A stretch of 64,000 nt of DNA from Paenibacillus albus (GTDB taxonomy: Bacteria; Bacillota; Bacilli; Paenibacillales; Paenibacillaceae): positions 2,370,501 to 2,434,500 of the forward strand of contig NZ_CP034437.1 in assembly GCF_003952225.1 (NCBI RefSeq), in the 5' to 3' direction. This document shows, one piece after another, positions 1-8,210 of this stretch. The notes under the pieces were generated by a model. It was not told where the DNA came from. It was given only the letters and a program-made list of their open reading frames with translations, and ran no database searches. Both the position numbers and the translations under genes were made by a program. The first letter of the stretch is position 1; every line of letters begins with the position of its first letter.

Positions 1-407
1 TTGCCCGACGTTAAACCAATCGGACCCTCTGCTGTATATTTGAACGTTTTGCCTGATTGAGTCAGGTAGGACATATACGTAATGAGCGGTGCCGGCGCAG
101 TCAGGTTCCACAGTGGGAAGGCAATAACGATTTTGTCGGCAGCGAGGAATTGATCCATATATTTATCAATGACATTTACCATGCGTTCTTCGGCATCGTT
201 CAGGGGAAGCTGCTGCGAAGCCTTATATAAACCGGTAATGGCATCATTGCCGTAGTAAGGAACGTCTTCTTTAAATAAATCGAGTTCAGTTATGGAATCA
301 GTCGGATTAGCAGCTTTATAAGCATTCATAAACGATTCATACATTTGAACGCTGATGGATTGTTCATAGGGCCGATCATTTGCTTTAACGAATAGTACGT
401 TTGACAT
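1..407 (-). CDS. azoR: FMN-dependent NADH-azoreductase (3' end beyond window)
   Basis: Reads leftward off the window edge; about 135 N-terminal residues are visible. The protein opens MSNVLFVKANDRP and continues through a flavodoxin-like fold with LAADKIVIAFPLWN, the FMN/quinone-site region of the AzoR family. AzoR reduces azo dyes and quinones by two-electron transfer from NADH in the cytoplasm, and in bacilli protects against electrophilic quinones. An AGGAG site lies 8 bases before the ATG. It is divergent from a TetR-type gene, with a perfect palindrome (442-455) between them, the usual layout for a repressor-controlled quinone-stress gene. Family call is from sequence recognition only; the C-terminal part is not seen. 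Confidence 0.9.
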   Translation of the reverse strand, partial: MSNVLFVKANDRPYEQSISVQMYESFMNAYKAANPTDSITELDLFKEDVPYYGNDAITGLYKASQQLPLNDAEERMVNVIDKYMDQFLAADKIVIAFPLWNLTAPAPLITYMSYLTQSGKTFKYTAEGPIGLTSG

Positions 408-441
408 TTCTTCATCTCCTATTTATGATCACTTTGATAAA

Positions 442-455
442 ACAACACGTGTTGT
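442..455. promoter_or_regulatory. Palindromic operator between azoR and tetR
   Basis: ACAACACGTGTTGT is a perfect 14 bp palindrome located 34 bases upstream of the azoreductase start and about 110 bases upstream of the TetR start. TCACTTT (429-435) and AAAGTGA (456-462) flank it as further inverted arms. Such symmetric sites between divergent TetR/target pairs are normally the repressor operator. Binding by the neighbouring regulator is inferred. Confidence 0.7.
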
Positions 456-566
456 AAAGTGATTATATGAGAGCTGACGATGCCCTTCAATCAACAGATT
501 TCGCAATTCATCGGATATACGACATATTATCTAAAATGTCTAAAAACGTTTAAGGAGCACCTCCCT

Positions 567-1172
567 ATGACAGATCAAGCAGAAACAAAGACCGATCCTC
601 GCGTTCTGCGGACGCGCCGATTGATTATGGATGCGTTCAGCAAAATTATCCATCGCAAAGATTTCAAGGACGTTACCGTCAAAGATATTACGACCGAAGC
701 GACGATTAATCGGGCGACGTTCTACTATCACTTCCTGGATAAGTATGAATTGCTCGAAAAGGTGCTGCAAGAGGATATGATGGGGCACGTAATCGCACGC
801 ATCAAAGAACCGCTGCAATTAAACGAGGACACGATCAAGACGGTCTTCGTGGCGATTACGTAATTTCAAACCTCCATATCCGAGAACAATCACTGCCAAC
901 GGAATTTTCAATCCTTTGCCGCCACGTATGAAATTATCTTAAAAAGCGAGCTGGAGCGGACCTTTTTCGAAATGCTTACGAAGGGACATTCAGGCGCAAG
1001 TCAAGAATCCATGCGCGTTGCCTCGGCACTGCTAAGCTGGGGCATATACGGTGCGACGATGGATTGGCAGCAGAACTGCAAGCTGGGGGCGGAAGCGTAT
1101 ATTGAACTGGCTATGCCGTATCTTTCGCGCGGCATAGATTCTCTATATGAAAAAGAAAGCAGCACCGTGTGA
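567..1172 (+). pseudogene. TetR/AcrR family regulator interrupted by an in-frame TAA
   Basis: Start ATG 567 follows a TAAGGAGC ribosome site. Codons 567-860 give a canonical TetR N-terminus: RRLIMDAFSKI, then the HTH with TVKDITTEATINRATFYYHF. A TAA stop occurs at 861-863. The same frame then stays open for 102 more codons to TGA 1170-1172 (FAATYEIILKSELERTFFEML and onward), restoring a total of about 201 codons, the normal TetR length. This is a single nonsense codon rather than a frameshift. The 98-residue product would keep the DNA-binding domain but lose the ligand/dimerisation domain. It could be a true pseudogene, a sequencing error or a stop that is read through. Confidence 0.85.
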
Positions 1173-1190
1173 TTCGGTGCTGCTTGTTTT
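1158..1190 (+). terminator. Rho-independent terminator of the TetR gene
   Basis: AGCAGCACCG (1158-1167) pairs with CGGTGCTGCT (1175-1184) around a 7-base loop, followed by TGTTTT. The TGA stop of the TetR frame lies in the loop. It may also serve the convergent serine dehydratase operon. Confidence 0.85.
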
Positions 1191-1212
1191 AGCTTCGAGG
1201 AGACTTCGATTT

Positions 1213-2097
1213 CTAATTCTCCCGAAGCTCCTGCATAATTTGGCGGCCTGTCGGCGTTGTCGCAAGGCCGCCGCCTGCCGTCTCGCGGTGGATCTCCGGC
1301 ATTGCTGAGCCGACCTCGAGCATCACTTGAATGACTTCGTCCGAGGGGATGACGCTGCGGACGCCGGCGAGCGCCATGTCCGCGGCGGCAAGCGCGGACA
1401 CGGCGCCGAAGCCGTTGCGCACGATGCAAGGGATCTCGACGAGGCCGCCGACGGGGTCGCAGATGAGGCCAAGCGTGTTCTTGAGCGCGAGTCCGACCGC
1501 GTGAATCGCCTGGGCAGGAGTGCCGCCGCGCAGCTCCACGAGCGCGCCTGCCGCCATGCCGATCGCGGAGCCGACTTCGGCTTGGCAGCCGCCCTCTGCG
1601 CCAGAGACGAACGAATTGTTCGCGATGACGTAGCCGATGGCGCCTGCCGCGAACAAGCCGTGTACGAGATGCTCGTCATCCCAGCCGAAGCGCTCCTGGC
1701 TGCTGACGAACACGCCCGGGATGATGCCGCAGGAGCCTGCGGTCGGCGTCGCAATGATGCGGCCCATCGAGGCGTTGACCTCCGAGACGGCGAGCGCATA
1801 CGCCATCGCATTGCTGGCATGCTCGCCAAGGCACGCCTCCTGCTGCTGACGATGGGCGACGACGCGCTGCGCATCAAGGCCGGTCAGCCCGCTTCGCGAG
1901 GTCGTATTCTCGTGTAAGCCGCGCTGGACCGCTTCTTTCATGACTTCGTAGTAGGCTGCCATTTTGCTGAATTCGTCCTGCTGCGATCTGCCGGACTCGG
2001 CGCTTTGCTCTTCCAGCATCAGCTTTCCAATGGATAAGCCGCGCTCCGAACAGAGCACGCCAAGCTCTGCCAGCGTTCGAAAGTTCATCGCAATCAT
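1213..2097 (-). CDS. sdaAA: L-serine ammonia-lyase, iron-sulfur-dependent, alpha subunit
   Basis: Catalytic subunit of the two-subunit bacterial L-serine dehydratase, which deaminates L-serine to pyruvate and ammonia with a [4Fe-4S] cluster. Family-typical segments include GSCGIIPGVF, GAEGGCQAEVG and ICDPVGGLVEIPC, whose cysteines are the expected cluster ligands. About 294 residues, as in Bacillus SdaAA. Three in-frame starts are close together (GTG 2106, ATG 2097, ATG 2088). GTGAGG, only 9 bases after the sdaAB stop, can serve as ribosome site, and the third start (MNFRTLAEL) aligns best with Bacillus proteins. It is co-transcribed behind sdaAB. Confidence 0.93.
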   Translation of the reverse strand: MIAMNFRTLAELGVLCSERGLSIGKLMLEEQSAESGRSQQDEFSKMAAYYEVMKEAVQRGLHENTTSRSGLTGLDAQRVVAHRQQQEACLGEHASNAMAYALAVSEVNASMGRIIATPTAGSCGIIPGVFVSSQERFGWDDEHLVHGLFAAGAIGYVIANNSFVSGAEGGCQAEVGSAIGMAAGALVELRGGTPAQAIHAVGLALKNTLGLICDPVGGLVEIPCIVRNGFGAVSALAAADMALAGVRSVIPSDEVIQVMLEVGSAMPEIHRETAGGGLATTPTGRQIMQELREN

Positions 2098-2106
2098 TCG
2101 CCTCAC

Positions 2107-2787
2107 TTAGACAGAATTAAGATCAATCGTAGTAATCCGCTGCACATGATCGATGCTGCCGAGCGCGGTGATGAGCGAGCCGGGCAACAGGCTGTCCAGC
2201 TCCAGCACGGTCAACGCTTCACCGCTTCTGCCCTTGCGGTCCACCGACATATGGCCGATGTTAATGCCTTCGGAATCCAGCAGCGAAGTGACATCTGCGA
2301 TGACGCCGGGTTTGTCCTCATGGAGAATGATAAGCGTCGGATAATTGCCGCTTATCTTCACCGTAAATTCGTCCACGTCAACGATCTCGATGTTGCCGCC
2401 CCCGATAGAGGTGCCAATCAGCAATAACTTCCTAGGTTCAGGCACAGTCGTTTCGAGCACAAGCTTCACCGTATTCGGGTGCGAGAACAGCCCTTTGCCA
2501 TGCCCGAAGATGACTTCCATACCGCTTTCTTCGGCAACGGCTAGAGCATCCGGGATTCGTCGATCATCCGTTGCGAATCCGAGCAGCCCGCTCACAATGG
2601 CAATATCGGTGCCATGCCCTTGATAGGTCGCTGCGAAGGAGCCGTAGAACAGAATTTCGGCCCGCTCCGGAATGGCGCCAAACAGCTGATGCGCGACAAG
2701 ACCGATGCGTACGGCTCCCGCCGTGTGCGAGCTGGACGGCCCAACCATCGAAGGCCCGATAATGGAGAACACATCTTTAAACCGCAA
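2107..2787 (-). CDS. sdaAB: L-serine ammonia-lyase, iron-sulfur-dependent, beta subunit
   Basis: Beta subunit of the Fe-S L-serine dehydratase. The N-terminal domain carries the signature GPSSSHTAGAVRIG (residues ~16-29). The C-terminal third is an ACT domain (NYPTLIILHEDKPGVIADV onward), the usual small-molecule-sensing module. The start appears to be TTG at 2787, because L/M-RFKDVFSIIGP aligns with the family N-terminus; GGGAGG lies 11-12 bases upstream. Nine bases separate its stop from the start chosen for sdaAA, so the two form one operon on the minus strand. Confidence 0.93.
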   Translation of the reverse strand: MRFKDVFSIIGPSMVGPSSSHTAGAVRIGLVAHQLFGAIPERAEILFYGSFAATYQGHGTDIAIVSGLLGFATDDRRIPDALAVAEESGMEVIFGHGKGLFSHPNTVKLVLETTVPEPRKLLLIGTSIGGGNIEIVDVDEFTVKISGNYPTLIILHEDKPGVIADVTSLLDSEGINIGHMSVDRKGRSGEALTVLELDSLLPGSLITALGSIDHVQRITTIDLNSV

Positions 2788-2849
2788 GCTGCCGCCGACC
2801 TCCCGTACGATTTTTACATAGTGTTGCCCAAGGAAGGGACCTCAACTCA

Positions 2850-3665
2850 TTACTGGATACGGTAGACAGCCGGGGACACGCCATACTTCTGCTTGAAGAC
2901 GCGGTAAAAGTATGAATAGCTGCCGAAGCCGCATGTTTCTGCGATTTGCTCGAGTGTCATTGTGCTGTATTTGATCCGCTCCATCGCCATGGATAAGCGG
3001 ACATTTTGGGTATACTGTATGATGGTCATGCCATAGCATTCCTTGAACAAGTGGACCGTGCGCGAGACGCTTAGGCCGACATGATTCGCAATTTCAGAGA
3101 CGCTGAACGAATCGGCGGCATGCTCGTCGATAAAGTTCTTCATGCGGGTCGCGATGAACGACTTACCTTGCAAGGCGGATTGCGTCGTGATGGCCCGGTC
3201 TAGCCCGAGGCAGAGCGCGCGGAGCAAGTAATCGGCGAGCTCCGTATCCTCGGCTTCGAAGCGCCGCTTCTCTAGAATGAGGGCTTGCCAAATCGACAGC
3301 CAGCGCTCGTCGGGAACGACCTTCACTTTGCGGGGGCGCTCCATGCGGCTCCACCACTCATCGAGCCAGCTGCCGCGGCAGATTACGTAGTAGTCTCCGC
3401 TTTTGACGCTAGAGCTGCTGTTTGCTTGGGAAATCCCGTTCTCCGCGTCGCCATGCGGTGCAATGACATTCAGATGATAGGCATCGCCAGGCCTAAAGAG
3501 CAGAAGGTCGCCGGCCTCGATTCGCTGCATTCGTCCGTCCACGAGCGCCTCGCACGTGCCTTCGGTTTGCAAGCGGAAGAGATAGGCGCGCAAGCTCCCG
3601 TGGTTCGTAATTTGGAAGGGCTGAGTATGGTACGAGTAGCTGCAGCTCATAATTTCGGATAACAA
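2850..3665 (-). CDS. AraC family transcriptional regulator
   Basis: N-terminal cupin-like ligand domain (residues ~10-100, including EAGDLLLFRPGDAYHL) followed by a C-terminal double HTH of AraC/XylS type (VSEIANHVGLSVSRTVHLF and LEQIAETCGFGSYSYF, ending FKQKYGVSPAVYR). The frame is open further upstream, but TTG 3665 is preferred: TGAGGTGG sits 5-6 bases before it. It is divergent from the isomerase/oxidoreductase pair starting at 3832, so it probably controls that pair, possibly in response to a sugar; the ligand is unknown. Confidence 0.9.
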   Translation of the reverse strand: MLSEIMSCSYSYHTQPFQITNHGSLRAYLFRLQTEGTCEALVDGRMQRIEAGDLLLFRPGDAYHLNVIAPHGDAENGISQANSSSSVKSGDYYVICRGSWLDEWWSRMERPRKVKVVPDERWLSIWQALILEKRRFEAEDTELADYLLRALCLGLDRAITTQSALQGKSFIATRMKNFIDEHAADSFSVSEIANHVGLSVSRTVHLFKECYGMTIIQYTQNVRLSMAMERIKYSTMTLEQIAETCGFGSYSYFYRVFKQKYGVSPAVYRIQ

Positions 3666-3831
3666 CGGTTCCACCTCATTTTGTAGCAAGATTGTACATG
3701 TTATTGTTATATAATACATCTCGAAAGCACTCAAATTCTACTATAATGAGTGTCAGATTGGTAAACTTAGAGGTGCTATGCGTTTCATCAGGGGCGCTAG
3801 TAAAAACCCTCCCGAGAGGAAGAGATAAATC

Positions 3832-4599
3832 GTGAAAATCGGTTTGCAATTATTCACACTGCGTGACGAGTTGGCTCAAGACTTCAAAGGCACGCTTCGT
3901 CAAGTAGCAGCTATGGGCTATGAGGGCGTTGAGTTTGCTGGATACGGCGACATTCCTGCTGAGGAATTGAAAGCATTGTTGGACGAGCTTGGCATGGAAG
4001 GCTTCGGAAGCCACATCGGCTTGCAGCAGCTTGAAGCGAATATTGAAGGCGAAATCGCGTACTTGAAAACAATCGGCGCACGTTATGCGATCCTTCCTTG
4101 GGTTTCCCCTGAGATGGTAGCCGGCGGCGAAGCATTCTGGCGTGATCTGATTACGAAGCTGGAGCAATTCGGCAAGAAATTCCATGAAGCAGGCCTCGAA
4201 TTCTGCTATCACAACCATGATTTCGAATTCGCGCTTCAAATCGACGGCGAGTTCGTATTTGATGCGATGTACACGAAGGTTGCAGCTGACCTTTTGAAAG
4301 TGGAAATGGATATCGGCTGGGTGCAATACTCGAACCAAGATCCAATCGCTTATATCGCGAAATATGCTGGCCGTTTGCCGCTTCTTCACTTGAAAGACTT
4401 CCGCAAAGGCAACCCAGGCGAGCAAATCGACACTGTCGAGCTTGGCAATGGCGACCTTGCGCTGAACGATATTATCGCAGCAGCAGATAAAGCAAGCGTG
4501 GAATGGATCGTTGTCGAGCAAGACAGATGTGCGAATCCGCCGCTTGAATCGGTACAAACAAGCATCAACTGGCTCCGTGAGAACGGGCACAAAGCTTAA
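3832..4599 (+). CDS. Sugar phosphate isomerase/epimerase family protein (TIM barrel)
   Basis: 255 residues with the xylose-isomerase-like TIM-barrel fold: MKIGLQLFTLRDEL at the N-terminus, FCYHNHDFEF (His ligand strand), EMDIGWVQYSNQDP and LLHLKDF towards the C-terminus, which are the metal-binding strands of this family. GTG start after GAGGAAGAGA. It is followed 52 bases later by a Gfo/Idh/MocA dehydrogenase, a pairing typical of inositol-like or rare-sugar catabolism, where the dehydrogenase makes a keto sugar and the isomerase rearranges it. The exact substrate cannot be read from sequence. Confidence 0.88.
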   Translation: MKIGLQLFTLRDELAQDFKGTLRQVAAMGYEGVEFAGYGDIPAEELKALLDELGMEGFGSHIGLQQLEANIEGEIAYLKTIGARYAILPWVSPEMVAGGEAFWRDLITKLEQFGKKFHEAGLEFCYHNHDFEFALQIDGEFVFDAMYTKVAADLLKVEMDIGWVQYSNQDPIAYIAKYAGRLPLLHLKDFRKGNPGEQIDTVELGNGDLALNDIIAAADKASVEWIVVEQDRCANPPLESVQTSINWLRENGHKA

Positions 4600-4651
4600 G
4601 CTAACAAGCAAGCTTAAATCCATTATTTGATTAAGGGAGATATACGCTATC

Positions 4652-5671
4652 ATGAGTAAAGTTAGAGTTGCCGTTGTAGGTAACGGCGCAATTGCAATCC
4701 GTCGTCACATTCCTGAATACGCAGTAAATCCTAACGTAGAATTCGTCGCTTTCGTTGACCCGGTTATCGAACGCGCGCAAGAGCTTGCTGAGAAATACGG
4801 CGCTAAAGCTTTCGCAAGCTATGAAGAAATGCTGAGCGAAGTTAAGCCTGATGCAGTTAGCGTATGTACGCCTAACTACCTTCACGCTCCAGTAACGATT
4901 GCAGCAGCTAATGCTGGCGCACACGTACTGGTTGAGAAGCCAATGGCTTCGACTGACGAAGAAGCGGCTGCTATGATCGAAGCGGCAAGCAAGAACGGCG
5001 TATACCTGATGGTTGGCCACAACCAACGTCTGATGCCTCCTCACGTGAAGGCAAAAGAAATTCTTAAGAACGGCTCACTTGGCCGCGTTCTTACATTCCG
5101 CACGTCGTTCGGCCACCCAGGCCCGGAAGGCTGGAGCGTAGACGGCAAAGGCAGCTGGTTCTTCCGCCAGCAAGAAGCTATTATGGGCGCTATGGGTGAC
5201 CTCGGCGTGCATAAATCCGATCTTATCCGCTACCTGCTTGACGACGAAGTTGCTCAAGTAACGGGCTACATCGGTACGCTGGACAAAGAAGGAACAGACG
5301 TAGACGATAACGCGACTTGCCTCCTTCGCATGAAGAGCGGCGCAATCGGTACGCTCGTTGCGAGCTGGACGTACTACAAAGGCGAAGACAACAGCACGGT
5401 GTTCTGGTGCGAGAACGGCGTTCTGAAGATCGGTACAGATCCGAAGGACCAAATCATCGTTGAATTGCGCAACGGCACAGTTGAGCGCTACAACGTTGGC
5501 GCAATCAGCACAAACGACAAGCAAGAGTCGAGCGGCGTTGTTGATGCGTTCATCAACTCGATCGTAACGAAGACGGCGCCAAGCATCTCCGGCGAAGAAG
5601 GACGCAAGTCCCTCGCGGTTATTCTTGGAGCATTCGAATCGCAAGCTACTGGTAAAGTCATTAACCTGTAG
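4652..5671 (+). CDS. Gfo/Idh/MocA family NAD(P)-dependent oxidoreductase
   Basis: 339 residues. N-terminal Rossmann domain with VAVVGNGAIAIRRHI, the family motif VEKPMAST (the lysine is the usual catalytic residue) and VCTPNYLH. The C-terminal alpha/beta domain has GDLGVHKSDLIRYLL, where the His matches the second catalytic residue. Predicted cytoplasmic sugar or cyclitol dehydrogenase. ATG follows AAGGGAGA. Last gene of the operon begun by the isomerase at 3832; a terminator follows within 10 bases. Confidence 0.92.
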   Translation: MSKVRVAVVGNGAIAIRRHIPEYAVNPNVEFVAFVDPVIERAQELAEKYGAKAFASYEEMLSEVKPDAVSVCTPNYLHAPVTIAAANAGAHVLVEKPMASTDEEAAAMIEAASKNGVYLMVGHNQRLMPPHVKAKEILKNGSLGRVLTFRTSFGHPGPEGWSVDGKGSWFFRQQEAIMGAMGDLGVHKSDLIRYLLDDEVAQVTGYIGTLDKEGTDVDDNATCLLRMKSGAIGTLVASWTYYKGEDNSTVFWCENGVLKIGTDPKDQIIVELRNGTVERYNVGAISTNDKQESSGVVDAFINSIVTKTAPSISGEEGRKSLAVILGAFESQATGKVINL

Positions 5672-5679
5672 GTTGATGA

Positions 5680-5721
5680 AACCTCCGGTTCTGCCTGATA
5701 AGGCGGAGCTGGAGGTTTTTT
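5680..5721 (+). terminator. Rho-independent terminator after the Gfo/Idh gene
   Basis: AACCTCC (5680-5686) pairs with GGAGGTT (5711-5717) and ends in a run of six T. The loop region contains a further GCC/GGC pairing. Confidence 0.85.
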
Positions 5722-5753
5722 GCATCTTATTTTAGCTATAGGTGGTGTCTAAT

Positions 5754-6116
5754 ATGTTGTTCCGTGAATTGAACTGGCATGCGCTGCTAAGAGTTAGCCG
5801 GGCCGAGAAAGTGAATAGACTGCTCAAACAACTTGAAGAAATATGCGGCCAGCCAGTTACGCTGCTCACCTGTGAGCGGTATTGGAAGGACAGTGGTTTA
5901 TTCGACGTTAGCTTCACCACGCCGCTTAACGAGGTTACACCAGCGGATGCTGTGTTTCAGGCTTTAGTCACTGCCCGTAATCTTGCGTTTGATTGGCATG
6001 TGTCGGGTCCATCGATTACTGGCGATAACCAGTGGGAATTTCGGGGGTTGACCACAAAGACCCAAATCACAGGTATCGAGTGGATTCAGTTTCACATGGA
6101 TTCAGTGGATGGATGA
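5754..6116 (+). CDS. Hypothetical protein
   Basis: 120 residues with no signal peptide or membrane segment; I do not recognise a family. It is moderately acidic and aromatic, with segments such as RVSRAEKVNRLLKQLEEICG, LTCERYWKDSGLFDV and the C-terminal IEWIQFHMDSVDG. ATG 5754 is favoured over the upstream in-frame GTG codons because AGGTGG lies 8 bases before it. Start and length look like a genuine small cytoplasmic protein, perhaps an immunity-type or DUF protein. It stands between terminated operons and is followed by glutathione peroxidase. Confidence 0.65.
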   Translation: MLFRELNWHALLRVSRAEKVNRLLKQLEEICGQPVTLLTCERYWKDSGLFDVSFTTPLNEVTPADAVFQALVTARNLAFDWHVSGPSITGDNQWEFRGLTTKTQITGIEWIQFHMDSVDG

Positions 6117-6260
6117 GCAGGAAGCACGCTCTATAATGATGTTCCAGACGTTGAAGGACTATTGGATGTATCTATAATTCATATTGATTCTATATATTAT
6201 CGCAATAAAGTCAGGTGTGTTATTGTTTCCGTATACTACGGAAATGAGGTGGCTAGCCGA

Positions 6261-6815
6261 ATGTCTATTTATGATTTTCAAGTGAACGCCATTAATGGCA
6301 GCTCCATTAATCTGTCGGAATATCAAGGCAAGGTCCTGCTCCTTGTTAATACAGCCAGCAAGTGCGCATACTCTCGCCAATTCGCCGGACTTATGCAGCT
6401 TTACGAGCAATATAAGCATCGTGGGTTTGAAGTTCTTGCATTTCCTTGTAACCAATTCAACGCGAAAGAGCCAGGGAGTAACGAGGAAGTGAGGGAGTTC
6501 TGTGAGGGCCACTTTGGAGTGACGTTTCCGATGTTCGAGAAAATCGAGGTAAGAGGCGGGCAGGCTCATCCGTTGTTTCAATATCTGACAGAGCAGGCGC
6601 CTTTTCAAGGGTTTGATCCACGAACGCCAGATGGAATGAAGATGGAAAGCTTCGTCCGCGAGAAATATCCCGACATTTACGCGGGCAACGGAATCAAGTG
6701 GAATTTCACCAAGTTCCTCATTACTTCAGATGGCCAGCTCCACGGAAGATACGAACCAACGACGGAGCCGCATGAGCTAGAAGCAATTATTCAAACTTTG
6801 CTGAACGGCTGCTAA
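6261..6815 (+). CDS. Glutathione peroxidase family thiol peroxidase
   Basis: 184 residues. Peroxidatic Cys35 lies in NTASKCAYSRQ. The second motif is FPCNQFNAKEPGSNEE and the third KWNFTKFLI, giving the Gln/Trp/Asn residues of the active site. Cysteine, not selenocysteine, is encoded. In Firmicutes these enzymes (BsaA type) reduce peroxides with thioredoxin or bacillithiol rather than glutathione. Start ATG 6261 is chosen because GAGGTGG lies 8 bases upstream; the frame is open further back but without a ribosome site. Confidence 0.93.
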   Translation: MSIYDFQVNAINGSSINLSEYQGKVLLLVNTASKCAYSRQFAGLMQLYEQYKHRGFEVLAFPCNQFNAKEPGSNEEVREFCEGHFGVTFPMFEKIEVRGGQAHPLFQYLTEQAPFQGFDPRTPDGMKMESFVREKYPDIYAGNGIKWNFTKFLITSDGQLHGRYEPTTEPHELEAIIQTLLNGC

Positions 6816-6860
6816 GTTAAGTGAAGTTTTTTGAGTGCTCTGCCCAGCGCCAACTTACAG

Positions 6861-7044
6861 CTAACGAATCGTACAGCACTTATTTAGCTGATTTCAGCTG
6901 TTGAAATCGGCTAACGAACTGAGGTAACGCTATTGCCCCGATTTTGCCCCAAAATGGCTCAAATACGAGGAATAACGTTACCTGAGTTCATTAGAATGGC
7001 GAGCTCGCCAAATTTGCTCCGATAACGCTTCCTGAGTTCGTTAG
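6861..7044. repeat. Inverted four-motif intergenic element, copy 1
   Basis: Fills most of the 324 bp gap between two converging genes. A ~24 bp motif starting CTAACGAA and ending near TATT occurs twice forward (6861, 6911) and twice reversed (6971-6994, 7021-7044). Copies are 50 bp apart inside each pair and 60 bp between pairs, so the whole can fold into a long hairpin. A smaller palindrome, GGCGAGCTCGCC, sits between the reversed copies. A second element with the same geometry is at 45622-45806. No reading frame is supported. Confidence 0.8.
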
Positions 7045-7095
7045 ATTCGGAACAGGGCGGTGGAGAGTCGGTAAGCTTGTAGGCTGGAGATGGAC

Positions 7096-7132
7096 ATAAG
7101 AAAGGCTGCCCGTATTTCCCATGGCAGCCTTT
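7096..7132 (-). terminator. Rho-independent terminator of the phosphodiester glycosidase operon
   Basis: On the minus strand AAAGGCTGCC pairs with GGCAGCCTTT (7123-7132 with 7101-7110) around 12 bases, followed by CTTATG. It lies a few bases after the stop codon of the minus-strand gene. Confidence 0.75.
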
Positions 7133-7139
7133 GAGCGTT

Positions 7140-8210
7140 TTATTTAAAAAACAAAAAGTGCGTCGGCAGAGGCCGCAGCGTGCCGTCGGACGGGTGATTA
7201 ATGACACGGCCGTTAAAGATGAGCGACGATGACCCGCCGCCGTCAAGGTTGTAGCCGTCGATTGCTCCGAAGCGTTCGAGCAAGTATTGCATCTCCTCCA
7301 GCGTCGCACCGGAGCTGCCTGCTTCGTTGCGGCCGTCGATGACGAGGAAGAGCAGCTGGTTATCCTTGTAGTTGGCGATGACGGTACGCGGCGCACGGGA
7401 TGGGCTTGTCTGCCACTTGGCCGGAATCGGCAGCGGAACGCCATTCTTCATCAGCACAGGAACGAAGGAAGCGCCGAACTTCAGCTTCTTCTCATCGAGA
7501 TCGCTCCGGTCAGTCACTTTACCCCCGACGAGCTTCAAACTCTCATTGAGTCCGACGAAGAAGAGGTCCTTCTCCGATGGCTGGAAGCCTCCGAGATATT
7601 GGCCGTTGAGCACGGTTGTGCTTAGCGGATACCGTTTGCCCGCCTGATCGGCGAAGCCGCCTGCGTTCACGCCCGCTATCGCATTGTATCTCCGAACAGC
7701 GGAAAGTGTCGTCTCAGCGCTTCCGTATTTGTCATTACCAAGCACCATTTTCATCCCATTCGAAGATTTGAGCTTCACCTTCATGGCATAGCCGCTGAAG
7801 TTCTGCGCGTTAATGGTGAACAATTGCGCAGTCAGCTTATCGGATTGCACCTGCTGAACCGGCGAGCCGATCTTGCGTGTAATGCGGCGATCGTAGATGA
7901 GGAACGGACGTCCAAGCTGAGAGCTGCTTAATACGACAACACCGTTCATATTCTCATTCACCGCATGATAAAGCTTTACATTCTTCTTAATCGAAGAAGC
8001 GGTATGTAAGGCCGTCTGCTTGGCTTTATCGAGTCCGCTAATGACGGTATTCGTCTGCTCTGGGATGGAGGTATAGTGAGCATCGCTATCTTTCGGGAAT
8101 GCGGTGCTCTGCAGCTGAAAGGACAGGTTCGTGCCCAGCAGCCAAATCAGCATGCCGATAAAAGGGGCAAGCGATACTAACATGAGCCGATTTAGTTGTT
8201 TGACGGACAT
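7140..8210 (-). CDS. Phosphodiester glycosidase (NAGPA domain) membrane protein
   Basis: 356 residues. A single N-terminal membrane anchor (LVSLAPFIGMLIWLLGT) is followed by a C-terminal NAGPA/DUF2233 domain. Characteristic segments are AIAGVNAGGFAD, FLVIDGRNEAGSSGATLEE and the C-terminal GYNLDGGGSSSLIFNG. The family includes GlcNAc-1-phosphodiester alpha-N-acetylglucosaminidase and bacterial wall-teichoic-acid exo-hydrolases, so an extracytoplasmic sugar-phosphodiester hydrolase is likely. ATG overlaps the stop of the upstream gene by one base (TAATG), indicating coupled translation. Confidence 0.87.
   Translation of the reverse strand: MSVKQLNRLMLVSLAPFIGMLIWLLGTNLSFQLQSTAFPKDSDAHYTSIPEQTNTVISGLDKAKQTALHTASSIKKNVKLYHAVNENMNGVVVLSSSQLGRPFLIYDRRITRKIGSPVQQVQSDKLTAQLFTINAQNFSGYAMKVKLKSSNGMKMVLGNDKYGSAETTLSAVRRYNAIAGVNAGGFADQAGKRYPLSTTVLNGQYLGGFQPSEKDLFFVGLNESLKLVGGKVTDRSDLDEKKLKFGASFVPVLMKNGVPLPIPAKWQTSPSRAPRTVIANYKDNQLLFLVIDGRNEAGSSGATLEEMQYLLERFGAIDGYNLDGGGSSSLIFNGRVINHPSDGTLRPLPTHFLFFK

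Noticed and set aside
864..1172. Separate small gene after the TetR stop
   Set aside because: It continues the TetR protein in the same frame and has no ribosome site before ATG 972.
1327..1917. 196-codon plus-strand frame opposite sdaAA
   Set aside because: Shadow of a high-GC, well-recognised gene; no ribosome site and atypical composition.
6816..7139. Insertion sequence at 6.9 kb
   Set aside because: No transposase, terminal repeats of IS type or target duplication; the structure is a four-motif inverted repeat.
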